From the NCBI GenBank assembly GCA_035299505.1, contig DATGWL010000017.1, positions 1 to 64,000 of the forward strand: a stretch of 64,000 nucleotides of DNA, written 5' to 3'. This DNA comes from M3007 sp035299505. GTDB lineage: Bacteria > Bacteroidota > Bacteroidia > Chitinophagales > Saprospiraceae. The position numbers were made by a program, and so were the translations under genes. The notes under the pieces are model-generated. The model had not been told where the DNA came from. It searched no databases and worked only from the letters and a program-made list of their open reading frames with translations. The stretch's first letter is position 1. The number at the start of each line of letters is the position of its first letter. Below, in pieces: positions 51,711-59,747 of the stretch.

Positions 51711-52280
51711 TTAAAGTGGCCAGTAACCTGGCAGTCCGAGTTCTTTGGCCAGCTGAGCAGTGGGTTTAAACGACCATATAAACCGCATAATGGTTTGGGC
51801 ATCTTCCCGGAAATCCATGTGGTAGTCCTCGTGAAGTTTTTCGGCTTTTTTCTGAATAGACTGCATCCGCTTTACCAGGTATGGCGCCAGAGTATCGCTT
51901 CTGCGGTCTGGAAATTTGCGGAGCATCTCTTCATGCAGGCGGATTGTTTCTGCCAGCATAAAGAGCACCAAAATAACATCCCCGGCCTTGTCTTTGGTTG
52001 CTTGTACGTGTTCGGTAATCCGTGCATTCCAATGCCGCAGGTACATCAACAGGTAGCCCGGCGTCAGGTAATCCTTGCCGGCTTTTACCAGATCAGCTGC
52101 AATTTCTTCCCGAAGCGCATTGGCGCGTTCATCACGGGTTTCGCCGCCTTCCATTAACTCAAAGATGAGTCGGCGCACCAGTTTTTCGTCTTTAGCCACC
52201 AATCGCAGCAAAAGTTTGTCCTTTTCCGCTACTGGCATACGGGTGATAGCCGCTTTCAGTTGTTCTTCCAATTTTGCCAT
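51711..52280 (-). CDS. Helical cytoplasmic protein of unknown function
   Basis: A 189-residue protein from the ATG at 52280. It has no signal peptide and no membrane helix, and is predicted nearly all alpha-helical with many charged residues (LEEQLKAAITRMPVAEKDKL, MQSIQKKAEKLHEDYHMDFR). I do not recognise the family. The stop lies 3 bp from the stop of the PorE-like gene (convergent). The other side is a 470-bp gap filled with repeats. Confidence 0.75.
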   Translation of the reverse strand: MAKLEEQLKAAITRMPVAEKDKLLLRLVAKDEKLVRRLIFELMEGGETRDERANALREEIAADLVKAGKDYLTPGYLLMYLRHWNARITEHVQATKDKAGDVILVLFMLAETIRLHEEMLRKFPDRRSDTLAPYLVKRMQSIQKKAEKLHEDYHMDFREDAQTIMRFIWSFKPTAQLAKELGLPGYWPL

Positions 52281-52309
52281 AAGGCAAAAATAATGAGAAT
52301 GTCCAATTC

Positions 52310-52462
52310 CCAATGTCCAAGTGGTGCGCCTGCCTGGCATCAGTACCTTTGCCTGGCTTTACTCGCCTGAATAGCGAGTGCAAAGCACCTGACTTTGCCA
52401 TTCAGGCGAGGATAAGTAAGCAAGTGTGCTGATGCCAAACAGGCGCACCACTTGGACATTGG
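52310..52462. repeat. Long inverted repeat with nested palindrome
   Basis: The 34-nt arms at 52310-52343 and 52429-52462 match as reverse complements at 32 of 34 positions. Inside lies a second perfect 11-bp palindrome (CTCGCCTGAAT at 52362-52372 with ATTCAGGCGAG at 52400-52410). Single-stranded DNA or RNA would fold into a cruciform of about 150 nt. No open frame or transposase lies within it. Confidence 0.85.
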
Positions 52463-52481
52463 ACATTGGATATTGGATATT
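52454..52481 (+). repeat. Four 7-bp units GGACATT/GGATATT
   Basis: GGACATT twice, then GGATATT twice, overlapping the end of the inverted repeat. The complementary words (GTCCAAT, CCAATGTCC) lie near 52301-52320 and again at 62831 in the S10 operon. Confidence 0.6.
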
Positions 52482-52594
52482 TTTCTTACTTTTGCGCACT
52501 TTCCCTAACCACAAGCCTGCAACACCAATTTAACCACGGGAGCCTTACATGGCCTCCGCTAAACCTTTTTGTGCTTTTGATGGTTTTTTATGTT

Positions 52595-52611
52595 TGACCT
52601 TTTAGAGGTCA
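52595..52611. repeat. Small palindrome
   Basis: TGACCT and AGGTCA pair around TTTAG. Confidence 0.4.
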
Positions 52612-52637
52612 GGGATTTCATTTGGGTGAGTGGTTTT

Positions 52638-52700
52638 TCAAACCTATCAAACTCCTCAAACTCCTCAAACCCATCAAACCCATCAAACCCATCAAACCTA
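52638..52700 (+). repeat. Tandem array of a 9-bp unit, TCAAACCCA
   Basis: Seven 9-bp units: TCAAACCTA, TCAAACTCC twice, TCAAACCCA three times, TCAAACCTA. It lies 53 bp before the mvaS start, and a short GC-rich palindrome (GGCGG/CCGCC, 52706-52721) follows. A sister array with unit TCAAACCCT lies just after mvaS. Confidence 0.88.
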
Positions 52701-52753
52701 ATTCCGGCGGCTAAACCCGCCGCTACATCAAACCCATTCCCCCCTCCATCCTT

Positions 52754-54127
52754 ATGGCATTCGGAATAGATGATATGGCGTTTTATGCGCCTAAATTGTA
52801 CCTTGATATTCAAACTCTTGCTGAAAAACGCGCTATCCCCTATGAGAAACTATCTCAGGGATTGGGTCTGCACAAAATGGCGGTCTGCGATGCACATGAA
52901 GATGCTGCTACCATGGCAGCTGAAGCTATCGCAGAACTCATAGACCGGAATAAACTTGACCCTCGCAAAATTGGCCGGATTTATCTGGGCACAGAAAGCG
53001 CCCTGGATATGGCCAAACCCACCGGTACCTATGCGGTAGAAATGCTGACACAGCGCTACACAGCGCAATATGGTAAAGATTGTTTCCGCCATTGTGATGT
53101 GCTGGATATGACCTTTGCCTGCATTGGAGCAACAGACGCCCTGCACAATACGCTTGACTGGGTGGCTGCTGATAAGCACCGGATCGGGATTGTGGTTGCC
53201 AGCGATATTGCCAAATATGAATTGCAAAGCACCGGCGAGTATACCCAGGGCGCTGGCGCAGTAGCCATGCTGGTTACCCATAACCCGCGTTTACTGGCTA
53301 TCCGACCGGTATTCGGTATTGCTATGGAAAGTGTGCATGATTTCTACAAACCACGCCGCGAACGATTTTCTGAAACGCCGGTATTCGATGGACAATACTC
53401 CAACCAGTGTTACCAAAACCGCATGACAGAGGCCCTGGCCGATTTTAGAAAGAAGGCCATTTCCGCCAAACTGTTTAAAGAGCATCAGTACATTGCCTTA
53501 TCTGATCGTTGGGCGCGTATGATTTTTCACCTGCCTTATGCTTTCCACGCCAAACGTATGTTCGTGGAAGAGTTTGTAGCTGAGCGCAAACGAAAAGGCG
53601 CATGGGAGAATGATGCTGCCAGGTTTCAATTGCAGGAACCTGATCAATCAGCCGTTTCTGATGCCAAAGTATTTGCGAAGGCCCAGGCTGCATTTCTGAA
53701 ATCTGTTTCAGAATCGGCTCTTTACCGGCGATTTGTAAAAGAAAAGCTGGAAAAAGCCCAACGTGCCAGTCAGGAAACAGGTAATTTGTACACCGCTTCC
53801 ATTTTCCTTGCGCTCATGAGCTCCCTGGAATGCGATGCGCAGGAACAAAGCAAACTCGCAGGTAAACGTCTTGGTTTTGTAGCCTATGGCAGCGGTTCCA
53901 AATCAAAAGTATTCGAAGCTGTGGTGCAAAAAGACTGGGCACTGGTGGCTTCCCGTTTCAAAATCTTCGAAAAACTCAATCGCCGACGCGCCATTGACTA
54001 CGATCAATATGAACTATTGCATACAGGCGCACAAAGCGGCCCGGTTTTCAAAGAAGAAAACCGTTGGGGGCTTCAGCGTATTGGTCAGGAAGGCGTAACA
54101 CTCGGCGCCAGGTATTATGGAGTGTGA
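52754..54127 (+). CDS. mvaS: Hydroxymethylglutaryl-CoA synthase (mevalonate pathway)
   Basis: A 457-residue thiolase-fold enzyme that joins acetyl-CoA and acetoacetyl-CoA to HMG-CoA. The catalytic residues are visible: Glu81 in GTESALD, Cys123 in TFACIGATDAL and a His in MIFHLPYAFHAKR (His259, with His265 near). The start FGIDDMAFYAPKLYLDIQTL and the long C-terminal half with SGSKSKVFEAVV match HMG-CoA synthases. The length is above the about 390 residues of Firmicutes MvaS and closer to eukaryotic forms. It points to a mevalonate route to isoprenoids, or a specialised HMG-CoA use; no other mevalonate gene is nearby. The gene is flanked on both sides by 9-bp tandem arrays. Confidence 0.92.
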   Translation: MAFGIDDMAFYAPKLYLDIQTLAEKRAIPYEKLSQGLGLHKMAVCDAHEDAATMAAEAIAELIDRNKLDPRKIGRIYLGTESALDMAKPTGTYAVEMLTQRYTAQYGKDCFRHCDVLDMTFACIGATDALHNTLDWVAADKHRIGIVVASDIAKYELQSTGEYTQGAGAVAMLVTHNPRLLAIRPVFGIAMESVHDFYKPRRERFSETPVFDGQYSNQCYQNRMTEALADFRKKAISAKLFKEHQYIALSDRWARMIFHLPYAFHAKRMFVEEFVAERKRKGAWENDAARFQLQEPDQSAVSDAKVFAKAQAAFLKSVSESALYRRFVKEKLEKAQRASQETGNLYTASIFLALMSSLECDAQEQSKLAGKRLGFVAYGSGSKSKVFEAVVQKDWALVASRFKIFEKLNRRRAIDYDQYELLHTGAQSGPVFKEENRWGLQRIGQEGVTLGARYYGV

Positions 54128-54191
54128 GATGAAAGATTGGCTATGATGTAAATCGAAATTAAACTCTCCCGCCTCTGTGCTGGAAATACAA

Positions 54192-54228
54192 GAGCCGCCC
54201 CGGATATCCGGAGCGGCTCCTTTATTTC
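54192..54228 (+). terminator. Intrinsic terminator of mvaS
   Basis: GAGCCGC (54192-54198) pairs with GCGGCTC (54213-54219), and inside it CCGGATATCCGG is self-complementary. CTTTATTT follows. Confidence 0.75.
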
Positions 54229-54240
54229 ACGATGGGCCCT

Positions 54241-54312
54241 TCAAACCACTCAAACCCTTCAAACCCTTCAAACCCTTCAAACCCTTCAAACCCTTCAACC
54301 CCTTCAACCCCA
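54241..54312 (+). repeat. Tandem array of a 9-bp unit, TCAAACCCT
   Basis: Eight 9-bp units: TCAAACCAC, five TCAAACCCT, TCAACCCCT, TCAACCCCA. It is in the same orientation as the array upstream of mvaS and shares the TCAAACC core. It ends 14 bp before the stop codon of the leftward gene at 54326. Confidence 0.9.
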
Positions 54313-54325
54313 TCCTCTAGCCCCC

Positions 54326-54955
54326 TTACTTCCCTGCATCCAGTTCATCCTGCCACTTCTTCAACTCATCCCATTTGCCTTCAGCGGCCAGTCCTGCCTG
54401 CTGAGGCCAGGTTCCGGGGTCGTGGATCTGATAGCTTGGGCCGGCGGCATCCAGGATTTCTTTAATCCGGTCTACAGCAGTTGCAGCCAGTGCTTCCCAG
54501 GTTTTGATGCCGGCATTATGCAGCAGTTCTTCAATTTTTGGTCCGATACCTTCTACAATCTTTAAATCATCCCATTTCCATTTTTTACCGGCAAAAGTGA
54601 TGCTGGCCGGATTTGCTGCTTTTTTACCGCCGCCGGCTGTTAAGGCCGTCACCTGCTCGCGCAACGCCATGCGTTCACCATCGGCCATCATCAGATCGCT
54701 CTTCAGTTTTTTAATTTGTTCTGCTTTGGCTTCTCCATCTGCTTCGCAGGCAGAGAGCTTCATGCGCACATCTGTAATTTCTTCTGTAAGGGTGCTTACC
54801 CTGCCGCTTAGTTCGGTTACCTGATCGCGCAGAGCACCCACTTTGTAATAGGCGCGTGCGGCCAGCCAGCCAAGAATAAAAGGTATGATGCAAAGTGCAA
54901 GGGCAGTGGGCAGGTTGTCCCAGATGCTGCAATTCAAAAGGATATAGGAAAACAT
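54326..54955 (-). CDS. Membrane-anchored coiled-coil protein with helix-hairpin-helix domain
   Basis: A 209-residue protein. One membrane helix at about 15-36 (LPTALALCIIPFILGWLAAR) is followed by a heptad-rich coiled coil (about 42-108: VGALRDQVTELSGRVSTLTE). The C-terminal domain (about 125-209) begins with DDLKIVEGIGPKIEELLHNA, a helix-hairpin-helix motif of the kind found in DNA-binding proteins. IHDPGTWPQQAGLAAEGKWD follows, as in a widespread domain often annotated near ribosomal L21 or respiratory subunits. It lies 21 bp after the OmpA gene and is probably co-transcribed. A role linking membrane and nucleic acid is only inferred; the HhH fold can also bind protein. Confidence 0.82.
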   Translation of the reverse strand: MFSYILLNCSIWDNLPTALALCIIPFILGWLAARAYYKVGALRDQVTELSGRVSTLTEEITDVRMKLSACEADGEAKAEQIKKLKSDLMMADGERMALREQVTALTAGGGKKAANPASITFAGKKWKWDDLKIVEGIGPKIEELLHNAGIKTWEALAATAVDRIKEILDAAGPSYQIHDPGTWPQQAGLAAEGKWDELKKWQDELDAGK

Positions 54956-54976
54956 GATGTTGTTAGTGTTAATGGG

Positions 54977-55780
54977 TTAACGGTTTACGGTGATCACTAC
55001 CCGGCGGTTCTGATGTCGGCCATCCTCAGTGTCGTTTGGCGCCACAGGTTCGGCTTCTCCTTTGGAGTTGGTAGTGATTCTGGATGCAGCAATGCCATTG
55101 CCTGTTAGTATTTTGGCTACAGATTTGGCCCTGGCTGCACCAAAGGCCAGGTTGCTTTCATCCGATCCTACATCATCGGTATGCCCTGTAACTACAAAAG
55201 TGGCATTGGAGGCTTTGTGTTTTTCACACAAATCCTTCAGGTATGCATCCACTTTTGGATCGCTTTCCTTTTCTGTTGAATTGTAGGGGAAAAGCAGGAT
55301 CACGTCTTTGTCAGACTCAATAATGGCACTATCCTCTTTTTTGAGTACCATTTTCAGCCAGGCAAAATCAGCGCTTTCTTTCGCTGCACTGCCTTCTGCC
55401 AGTCCATCGTCAACCATTTTAGACATCAATTTCACCCGATTCGCAGGTATCTCAGGCGCAAGCATGTCGCGCAATGCTGCTGCGCGCGCCAGGGCCAGCT
55501 TTTCACCATCGGTTTCACCCTTGCGGTAATGACCTGTAATGACCAGCGTATCTCCCTGACCTCCTCGTCCGAGAAGCGCTTTTTTCCAGTCGGGGAATTT
55601 GTTGTCCGGCACGGGTTGGGCGGCATTCCAGGCAAAAAGCGGAGCGCCGTTGGTTTCCGTGGCCGTCGTACCGGCAGCAGCGCCGTCGCAACACTGGCAT
55701 ACATTGCAATGCCAGTGATAACAGCACCAGACCGTGTAACCTGCAAAAAGCAGGCCGATGAGCCATAGTGGAATTTTCAT
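54977..55780 (-). CDS. OmpA family protein with a Cys/His-rich N-terminus
   Basis: A 267-residue protein. The N-terminal hydrophobic segment (about 3-18) is followed by WCCYHWHCNVCQCCDG, in which six cysteines and two histidines fall between residues 19 and 31, a density that suggests metal binding or disulfides. A middle domain of about 120 residues follows (LVITGHYRKGETDGEKLALA, resembling a degenerate first OmpA-type domain), then a true OmpA C-terminal domain (about 160-267: ATFVVTGHTDDVGSDESNLA, NRRVVITVNR). It should bind peptidoglycan from the inner membrane or periplasm. It is the first gene of a two-gene unit with the HhH protein. Confidence 0.88.
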   Translation of the reverse strand: MKIPLWLIGLLFAGYTVWCCYHWHCNVCQCCDGAAAGTTATETNGAPLFAWNAAQPVPDNKFPDWKKALLGRGGQGDTLVITGHYRKGETDGEKLALARAAALRDMLAPEIPANRVKLMSKMVDDGLAEGSAAKESADFAWLKMVLKKEDSAIIESDKDVILLFPYNSTEKESDPKVDAYLKDLCEKHKASNATFVVTGHTDDVGSDESNLAFGAARAKSVAKILTGNGIAASRITTNSKGEAEPVAPNDTEDGRHQNRRVVITVNR

Positions 55781-55920
55781 GTGTAATAGTTTTGTCGTTT
55801 TGTATTGTTTTATTCTGACAAATGTCTAAAACAAAAAACAATAATTTATTAAACGCATGAAAAGTTTTTTTGAAATTTTCAATCCTGTAAAGCAGCAAAA
55901 AGCATTACTGAAATCCAGAA

Positions 55921-55960
55921 AAGACAAAGCCCTCCCGAAACCTGTGTTCCGGAAGGGCTT
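55921..55960 (-). terminator. Intrinsic terminator of the Lrp-family gene
   Basis: On the minus strand AAGCCCT pairs with AGGGCTT, enclosing a partly paired TCCGG.../...CGGGA segment, followed by TGTCTTTT. It lies 26 bp after the stop codon. Confidence 0.75.
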
Positions 55961-55986
55961 GTATACTTTGGTTAGAGCCTTATGAT

Positions 55987-56466
55987 TTATTTCTCGTCGT
56001 AGTTATACGGCAGAATTTTGGCGTCTTTCACGGTGGAAAGCGTCATAAGCGTTTTCAGGCGCTCAATTTCTTCAATCTGGCTGATGGTTTTGAACAGCAG
56101 TTGCTCGTAGGTTGGGATATCCCGGCAGATGATTTTCATCAAAAAGTCTGCTTCACCGGTAATGATGTAGCACTCCGTTACTTCGTCGATCTGAGAAATC
56201 TTCTCCAGGAAGCTGTTGAGGGCATTTTCTCTTTTCCAGGCCAGGGATACCAGCACGAATGTTTTTACGTTAAGTCCCATCTGGGTAGGGTTAACGTGGG
56301 CGTGGTAGCTCTGGATGATATCGCTTTGCTCGAGTTTTTTTACGCGCTCAAGGGTTGGGGCAGGGGAGAGGCCAATCTTTTTAGAAAGGTCTAGGTTCGT
56401 GATCTTGCTGTTCTCTTGCAGGATTTTCAGGATCTTCAAATCAATTTTATCCAATTTCTCAGACAT
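55987..56466 (-). CDS. Lrp/AsnC family transcriptional regulator
   Basis: A 159-residue protein with the two domains of the family: an N-terminal helix-turn-helix (about 6-55: LDKIDLKILKILQENSKITN, LDLSKKIGLSPAPTLERVKK) and the C-terminal RAM ligand-binding domain (about 67-150: MGLNVKTFVLVSLAWKREN, VTECYIITGEADFLMKIICR). Such proteins form octamers or dimers and respond to amino acids. It is transcribed alone from a consensus promoter at 56516-56546 and ends at a hairpin. Its effector and targets are unknown. Confidence 0.95.
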   Translation of the reverse strand: MSEKLDKIDLKILKILQENSKITNLDLSKKIGLSPAPTLERVKKLEQSDIIQSYHAHVNPTQMGLNVKTFVLVSLAWKRENALNSFLEKISQIDEVTECYIITGEADFLMKIICRDIPTYEQLLFKTISQIEEIERLKTLMTLSTVKDAKILPYNYDEK

Positions 56467-56515
56467 ACTCGCGTAGTTTGGGTTGTGAAATATTATTTTG
56501 GCTCAAAAAGTTGGG

Positions 56516-56546
56516 CAAAGATAGGGTGAAGCAAAATGATGTGCAA
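56516..56546 (-). promoter_or_regulatory. Bacteroidota-type promoter of the Lrp-family gene
   Basis: On the minus strand TTG (56546-56544), a 20-nt spacer and TATCTTTG (56523-56516), an exact -7 element. The ATG at 56466 lies 50 nt downstream. Confidence 0.68.
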
Positions 56547-57008
56547 GAAAATCAAGGTCAAACCTCTGTAAATTTTGTTAATAAACCGTTTTTGTCAGAT
56601 AGCGGCATTTGAATCTATGGCTTTTTACCAGCTTTTAATCGATTAAGCCAATAATTATTTTCCAAAAGTGCCCATTTTTTAATTTTTCTATAAGATTGAT
56701 ACCCGGGTTTCTTTTTGGGTTGTTTATCGCCAAATAAAAAAGGCAAAAACAGCTGTTTAACTTGTTAAATGAAACGGAATTTCGGAATTCGCCCGGGTGA
56801 GGACCCATTCAGCAAGAAGTGTTCCTCTGTAGAATATGACACAAATGACTAATTCTGGCCAAAACATCGATTTCATTTTCTGCCAAAATAAATTTTGATA
56901 CCTTAGCTGTCCAGATTTTTAGTTGCATCTCCCCTTATTAATGTAGGTAAGTAAGCTCAGCACGTCCGGCTAATCCGGATAGTTATATTTACACTAACAT
57001 TATCTCTG
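56547..57008. other. AT-rich spacer upstream of the Asp-box protein gene
   Basis: No gene is seen on either strand. A short palindrome-like CCGGCTAATCCGG lies at about 56969-56981. The promoter of the 57009 gene must be here but no clean consensus pair is seen; TATATTTA near 56984 is the nearest -7-like word. Confidence 0.45.
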
Positions 57009-59102
57009 ATGCACAAACCTACTTTTCAACTGCTTTTGCTGCTTTGCCTGCTCGGGCAAAATCTGTTGGCTCAAAACAACAACTGGCAGCAACTCCCGGG
57101 CCCATTCGGCGGCAAAATCAACTGCACTACCCAACTCGATAACCTCTGGTACGTTGGAACCGGAAACGGCGTTTATCAAAGCGCCAACCAAGGCGATTCC
57201 TGGCAGCGATTATCCTGGTCAGATCCCTCCAGAAATGTTGCAGGCCTCCTGGTAGAGCCAAACAAAATCATGCTTGTTACTACAACCAGGGACACTACCC
57301 TGCTTTCAGCCTTTGATTGGACCATCAGTTTTCACTTAAGCACAGATCAGGGCCAAACCTGGACAGAACAAAAGATTGCTATTTCGCCCTTTTTTTACCA
57401 GTCTACTGTGCGAATTTATCGCCACAGAGGTGCATTGATTCTGGTAGAGCGCTTTGGCGCTTATAAAAGCCAGGATGAAGGAGCCACCTGGCAAAAATTT
57501 GCTTCATTCCCGATCGGCAATCAAACCATTTGGGCCAACGACAGTCTTTTGCTGGATGTGGGTCAAGATTGTTGTGGCGCTAAATATTCCAGGGATGCAG
57601 GCATTAGCTGGACGGACATTGCCTTCCCGGCGCCAGAATCCGTAGGCAATTACTCACTTGGCCAGGGCAATACCATACTCTATTTCGGGTTCCAGCTTTC
57701 AGCCCACCGGACGCTGGATTTTGGGAATACCTGGGAGAATTCAGGATTTCAAACCAACTATTCTACATTTATGCAAACCCAGGTATTGCCCAATGGCGAT
57801 CTGGCAGCTACTCCATCAGACGTTTCAGACAATAAACTATTGTTCCTTTCCCAGGATAATGGCTTAAGTTGGAAAGCATTTTCTTCAAGCCCTACCTCCG
57901 ACGTTGTCAGCGCCATTGGCGGAAACGGGAAAATTGGCATCGGGTCTTCGTTAGGCTTCTTTCGGTCAGATATCACCGGAAATTATCTCACGGCCCACAA
58001 CAACGGTATTCTGGCCGAAAATGCCTATGTGGTCGATTCGTATCAGGGGCGATTGTTTGCCGGCACACCTGCAGGATTGTGGCGTTCTTTGGATCAAGGC
58101 GACAATTGGAGTATTTCCTTACCGCAATCCAAACTCTTTGCTACTATGGACCTGGAGAAAAAAGGCGACACGCTTTTCGCTCAGTCAAGTAAAAGGGTGT
58201 TGTATTCCATTAATGGCGGCGATAACTGGAAAGATCCATTTATCGGAGGAGGTAGTCCAGTACAAAGCGCCACCGGCTTGTCTATAGAAGGCAGCACAAT
58301 GTTGGTTGGCGGGGCTAATATCAACCTGAGTACAAATGGAGGCGCCAGCTGGGAGGTGAAACAAACACAAGTGCACGCTACCGGGGTACTGATATTAGAT
58401 GGCGAATTTTTCGCTTCCGGTTTCTTTACTGGTGTAATCCGTTCGCAGGATCAGGGCAATACCTGGGAAATCGTGTTAAACGGTTTTTCCGGACCAAGCA
58501 AATTGTATTGGTCCAATGGCTACCTATACGTAAGTTGCACTATTGGCCTGTATCGTTCAGGGGATAAAGGAGAAACCTGGCAAAAATCTATGGGCTTGCC
58601 TAAAGGAGGTCCGGGTAATAATTCCCCATTCCCGGTAACTGCTTTTGCTGCTACAGGCGCCGAAGTGTATGTGGGTGTTGATTACCATGGCATCTATAAA
58701 AGCTCGGATTATGGCGCCACCTTCAGTTTGTTTTCAAACGACATTCCCGTGAAAATGTACAACGATATGCTGATTGAAGGAAACCTGCTTTACGTTTCTG
58801 GTGTAAACAATGGTATCTGGACCCGCAACCTTGGATCAGTAGGCGCTCATCAGCCTTACCAAAAGCCGCTGCTGGTCTGGCCAAATCCCATGAGTACAAG
58901 TTCCGGTATACTCACCCTCCGGGGCGCAGGTTCAGGCTTTGCATCTGTGTACGACCAACTGGGCAACTGCGTGTTTGCTTCAGAGGTGGATACCAATGGC
59001 ACGCAGGCACAGCTGGATCTTGGCATATTAAAAGCCGGTGTATATACTTTGGTATTCCGGGATGACAAGGGTTTCAGATCAGCCAGGGTAATTAAACTTT
59101 GA
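57009..59102 (+). CDS. Secreted Asp-box (BNR/sortilin-like) beta-propeller protein with T9SS tail
   Basis: A 697-residue protein with signal peptide (FQLLLLLCLLGQNLLAQ). It holds about twelve Asp-box motifs S-x-D/N-x-G-x-(T/S)-W spread along the chain: SANQGDSW, STDQGQTW, SQDEGATW, SRDAGISW, TLDFGNTW, SQDNGLSW, SLDQGDNW, SINGGDNW, STNGGASW, SQDQGNTW, SGDKGETW and SSDYGATF. These mark beta-propeller blades as in sialidases, GH74 enzymes and sortilin; the catalytic residues of sialidase or GH74 are not recognised. The last about 80 residues (LLVWPNPMSTSSGILTLRG ... AGVYTLVF ... SARVIKL) form a T9SS sorting domain. Its role (glycan binding, scaffold) is unknown. A 12-bp hairpin terminator follows. 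Confidence 0.9.
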   Translation: MHKPTFQLLLLLCLLGQNLLAQNNNWQQLPGPFGGKINCTTQLDNLWYVGTGNGVYQSANQGDSWQRLSWSDPSRNVAGLLVEPNKIMLVTTTRDTTLLSAFDWTISFHLSTDQGQTWTEQKIAISPFFYQSTVRIYRHRGALILVERFGAYKSQDEGATWQKFASFPIGNQTIWANDSLLLDVGQDCCGAKYSRDAGISWTDIAFPAPESVGNYSLGQGNTILYFGFQLSAHRTLDFGNTWENSGFQTNYSTFMQTQVLPNGDLAATPSDVSDNKLLFLSQDNGLSWKAFSSSPTSDVVSAIGGNGKIGIGSSLGFFRSDITGNYLTAHNNGILAENAYVVDSYQGRLFAGTPAGLWRSLDQGDNWSISLPQSKLFATMDLEKKGDTLFAQSSKRVLYSINGGDNWKDPFIGGGSPVQSATGLSIEGSTMLVGGANINLSTNGGASWEVKQTQVHATGVLILDGEFFASGFFTGVIRSQDQGNTWEIVLNGFSGPSKLYWSNGYLYVSCTIGLYRSGDKGETWQKSMGLPKGGPGNNSPFPVTAFAATGAEVYVGVDYHGIYKSSDYGATFSLFSNDIPVKMYNDMLIEGNLLYVSGVNNGIWTRNLGSVGAHQPYQKPLLVWPNPMSTSSGILTLRGAGSGFASVYDQLGNCVFASEVDTNGTQAQLDLGILKAGVYTLVFRDDKGFRSARVIKL

Positions 59103-59136
59103 GGCTAATTTCCCTATCTTGCTGGCAAGGGGATTT

Positions 59137-59178
59137 ACAGGAGGCTGCCCGTTAAATGGTGCAGCCTCCTGTACTTTT
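59137..59178 (+). terminator. Intrinsic terminator of the Asp-box protein gene
   Basis: ACAGGAGGCTGC (59137-59148) pairs with GCAGCCTCCTGT (59161-59172) and is followed by ACTTTT, 35 bp after the stop codon. Confidence 0.78.
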
Positions 59179-59314
59179 GGATAGGTTACACCATATATAT
59201 AGGTGTTGTATGTAGTTAGCAATGGTAAACAAACCCCTCAAACAGCACCAAACAAGCCATAATTCCACGCTAAAACCCTCGAAACAAACTTTTTTCCATT
59301 TTTTTTAAAACCTA

Positions 59315-59347
59315 TTTGGAAAATTACTTCAACTGTTTCTACCTTTG
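59315..59347 (+). promoter_or_regulatory. Promoter of the S10 ribosomal operon
   Basis: TTTG (59315-59318), a 21-nt spacer and TACCTTTG (59340-59347). Both halves are exact. The leader to rpsJ is about 85 nt. Confidence 0.82.
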
Positions 59348-59438
59348 CGTCCGCTTTCGGTAAGAGGTATTCAAAATTAAGTTTTGTTTAAGGCTCCCGA
59401 AAAGCTCGAATTTGAAATTTTAAAGTACAAAAGAGGTA

Positions 59439-59747
59439 ATGAATCAGAAAATTCGCATCAAACTCCGGTCTTACGACTACAACTTGGTAGACAAGTCTAC
59501 TGAGAAGATTGTAAAGACTGTGCGTGCGAGTGGAGCCGTTGTAACTGGCCCGATTCCGCTGCCCACCGAGAAAGAAGTGTTCACCGTATTGCGCTCTCCG
59601 CACGTGAACAAGAAGGCTCGTGAGCAGTTCCAGTTGCGCACCCACAAGCGCTTGATTGAAATCTACACACCGACTCAAAAGACGGTGGACGCTCTCTCCA
59701 AGTTGGAACTGCCGAGCGGTGTTGACATTCAAGTCAAGCTCACCTAA
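59439..59747 (+). CDS. rpsJ: Small subunit ribosomal protein S10 (uS10)
   Basis: A 102-residue protein with the normal S10 length. It carries the conserved KIRIKLRSYDYNLVDKSTEK start, the loop RASGAVVTGPIPLPTEK and RSPHVNKKAREQFQLRTHKR. It is a component of the 30S head and is also the NusE transcription factor. It is the first gene of the S10 operon, read from the promoter at 59315. The sequence AGAGG lies just before the ATG, closer than the usual ribosome site spacing. A 182-bp gap follows before rplC. Confidence 0.98.
   Translation: MNQKIRIKLRSYDYNLVDKSTEKIVKTVRASGAVVTGPIPLPTEKEVFTVLRSPHVNKKAREQFQLRTHKRLIEIYTPTQKTVDALSKLELPSGVDIQVKLT

Noticed and set aside
52310..52462. Insertion sequence
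   Set aside because: Inverted repeats are present but they enclose only 85 bp with no transposase; at most a small non-autonomous element.
52559..52813. 84-codon minus-strand frame before mvaS
   Set aside because: Its middle is the translated 9-bp array (FDGFDGFDGF), so it is an artefact of the repeat.
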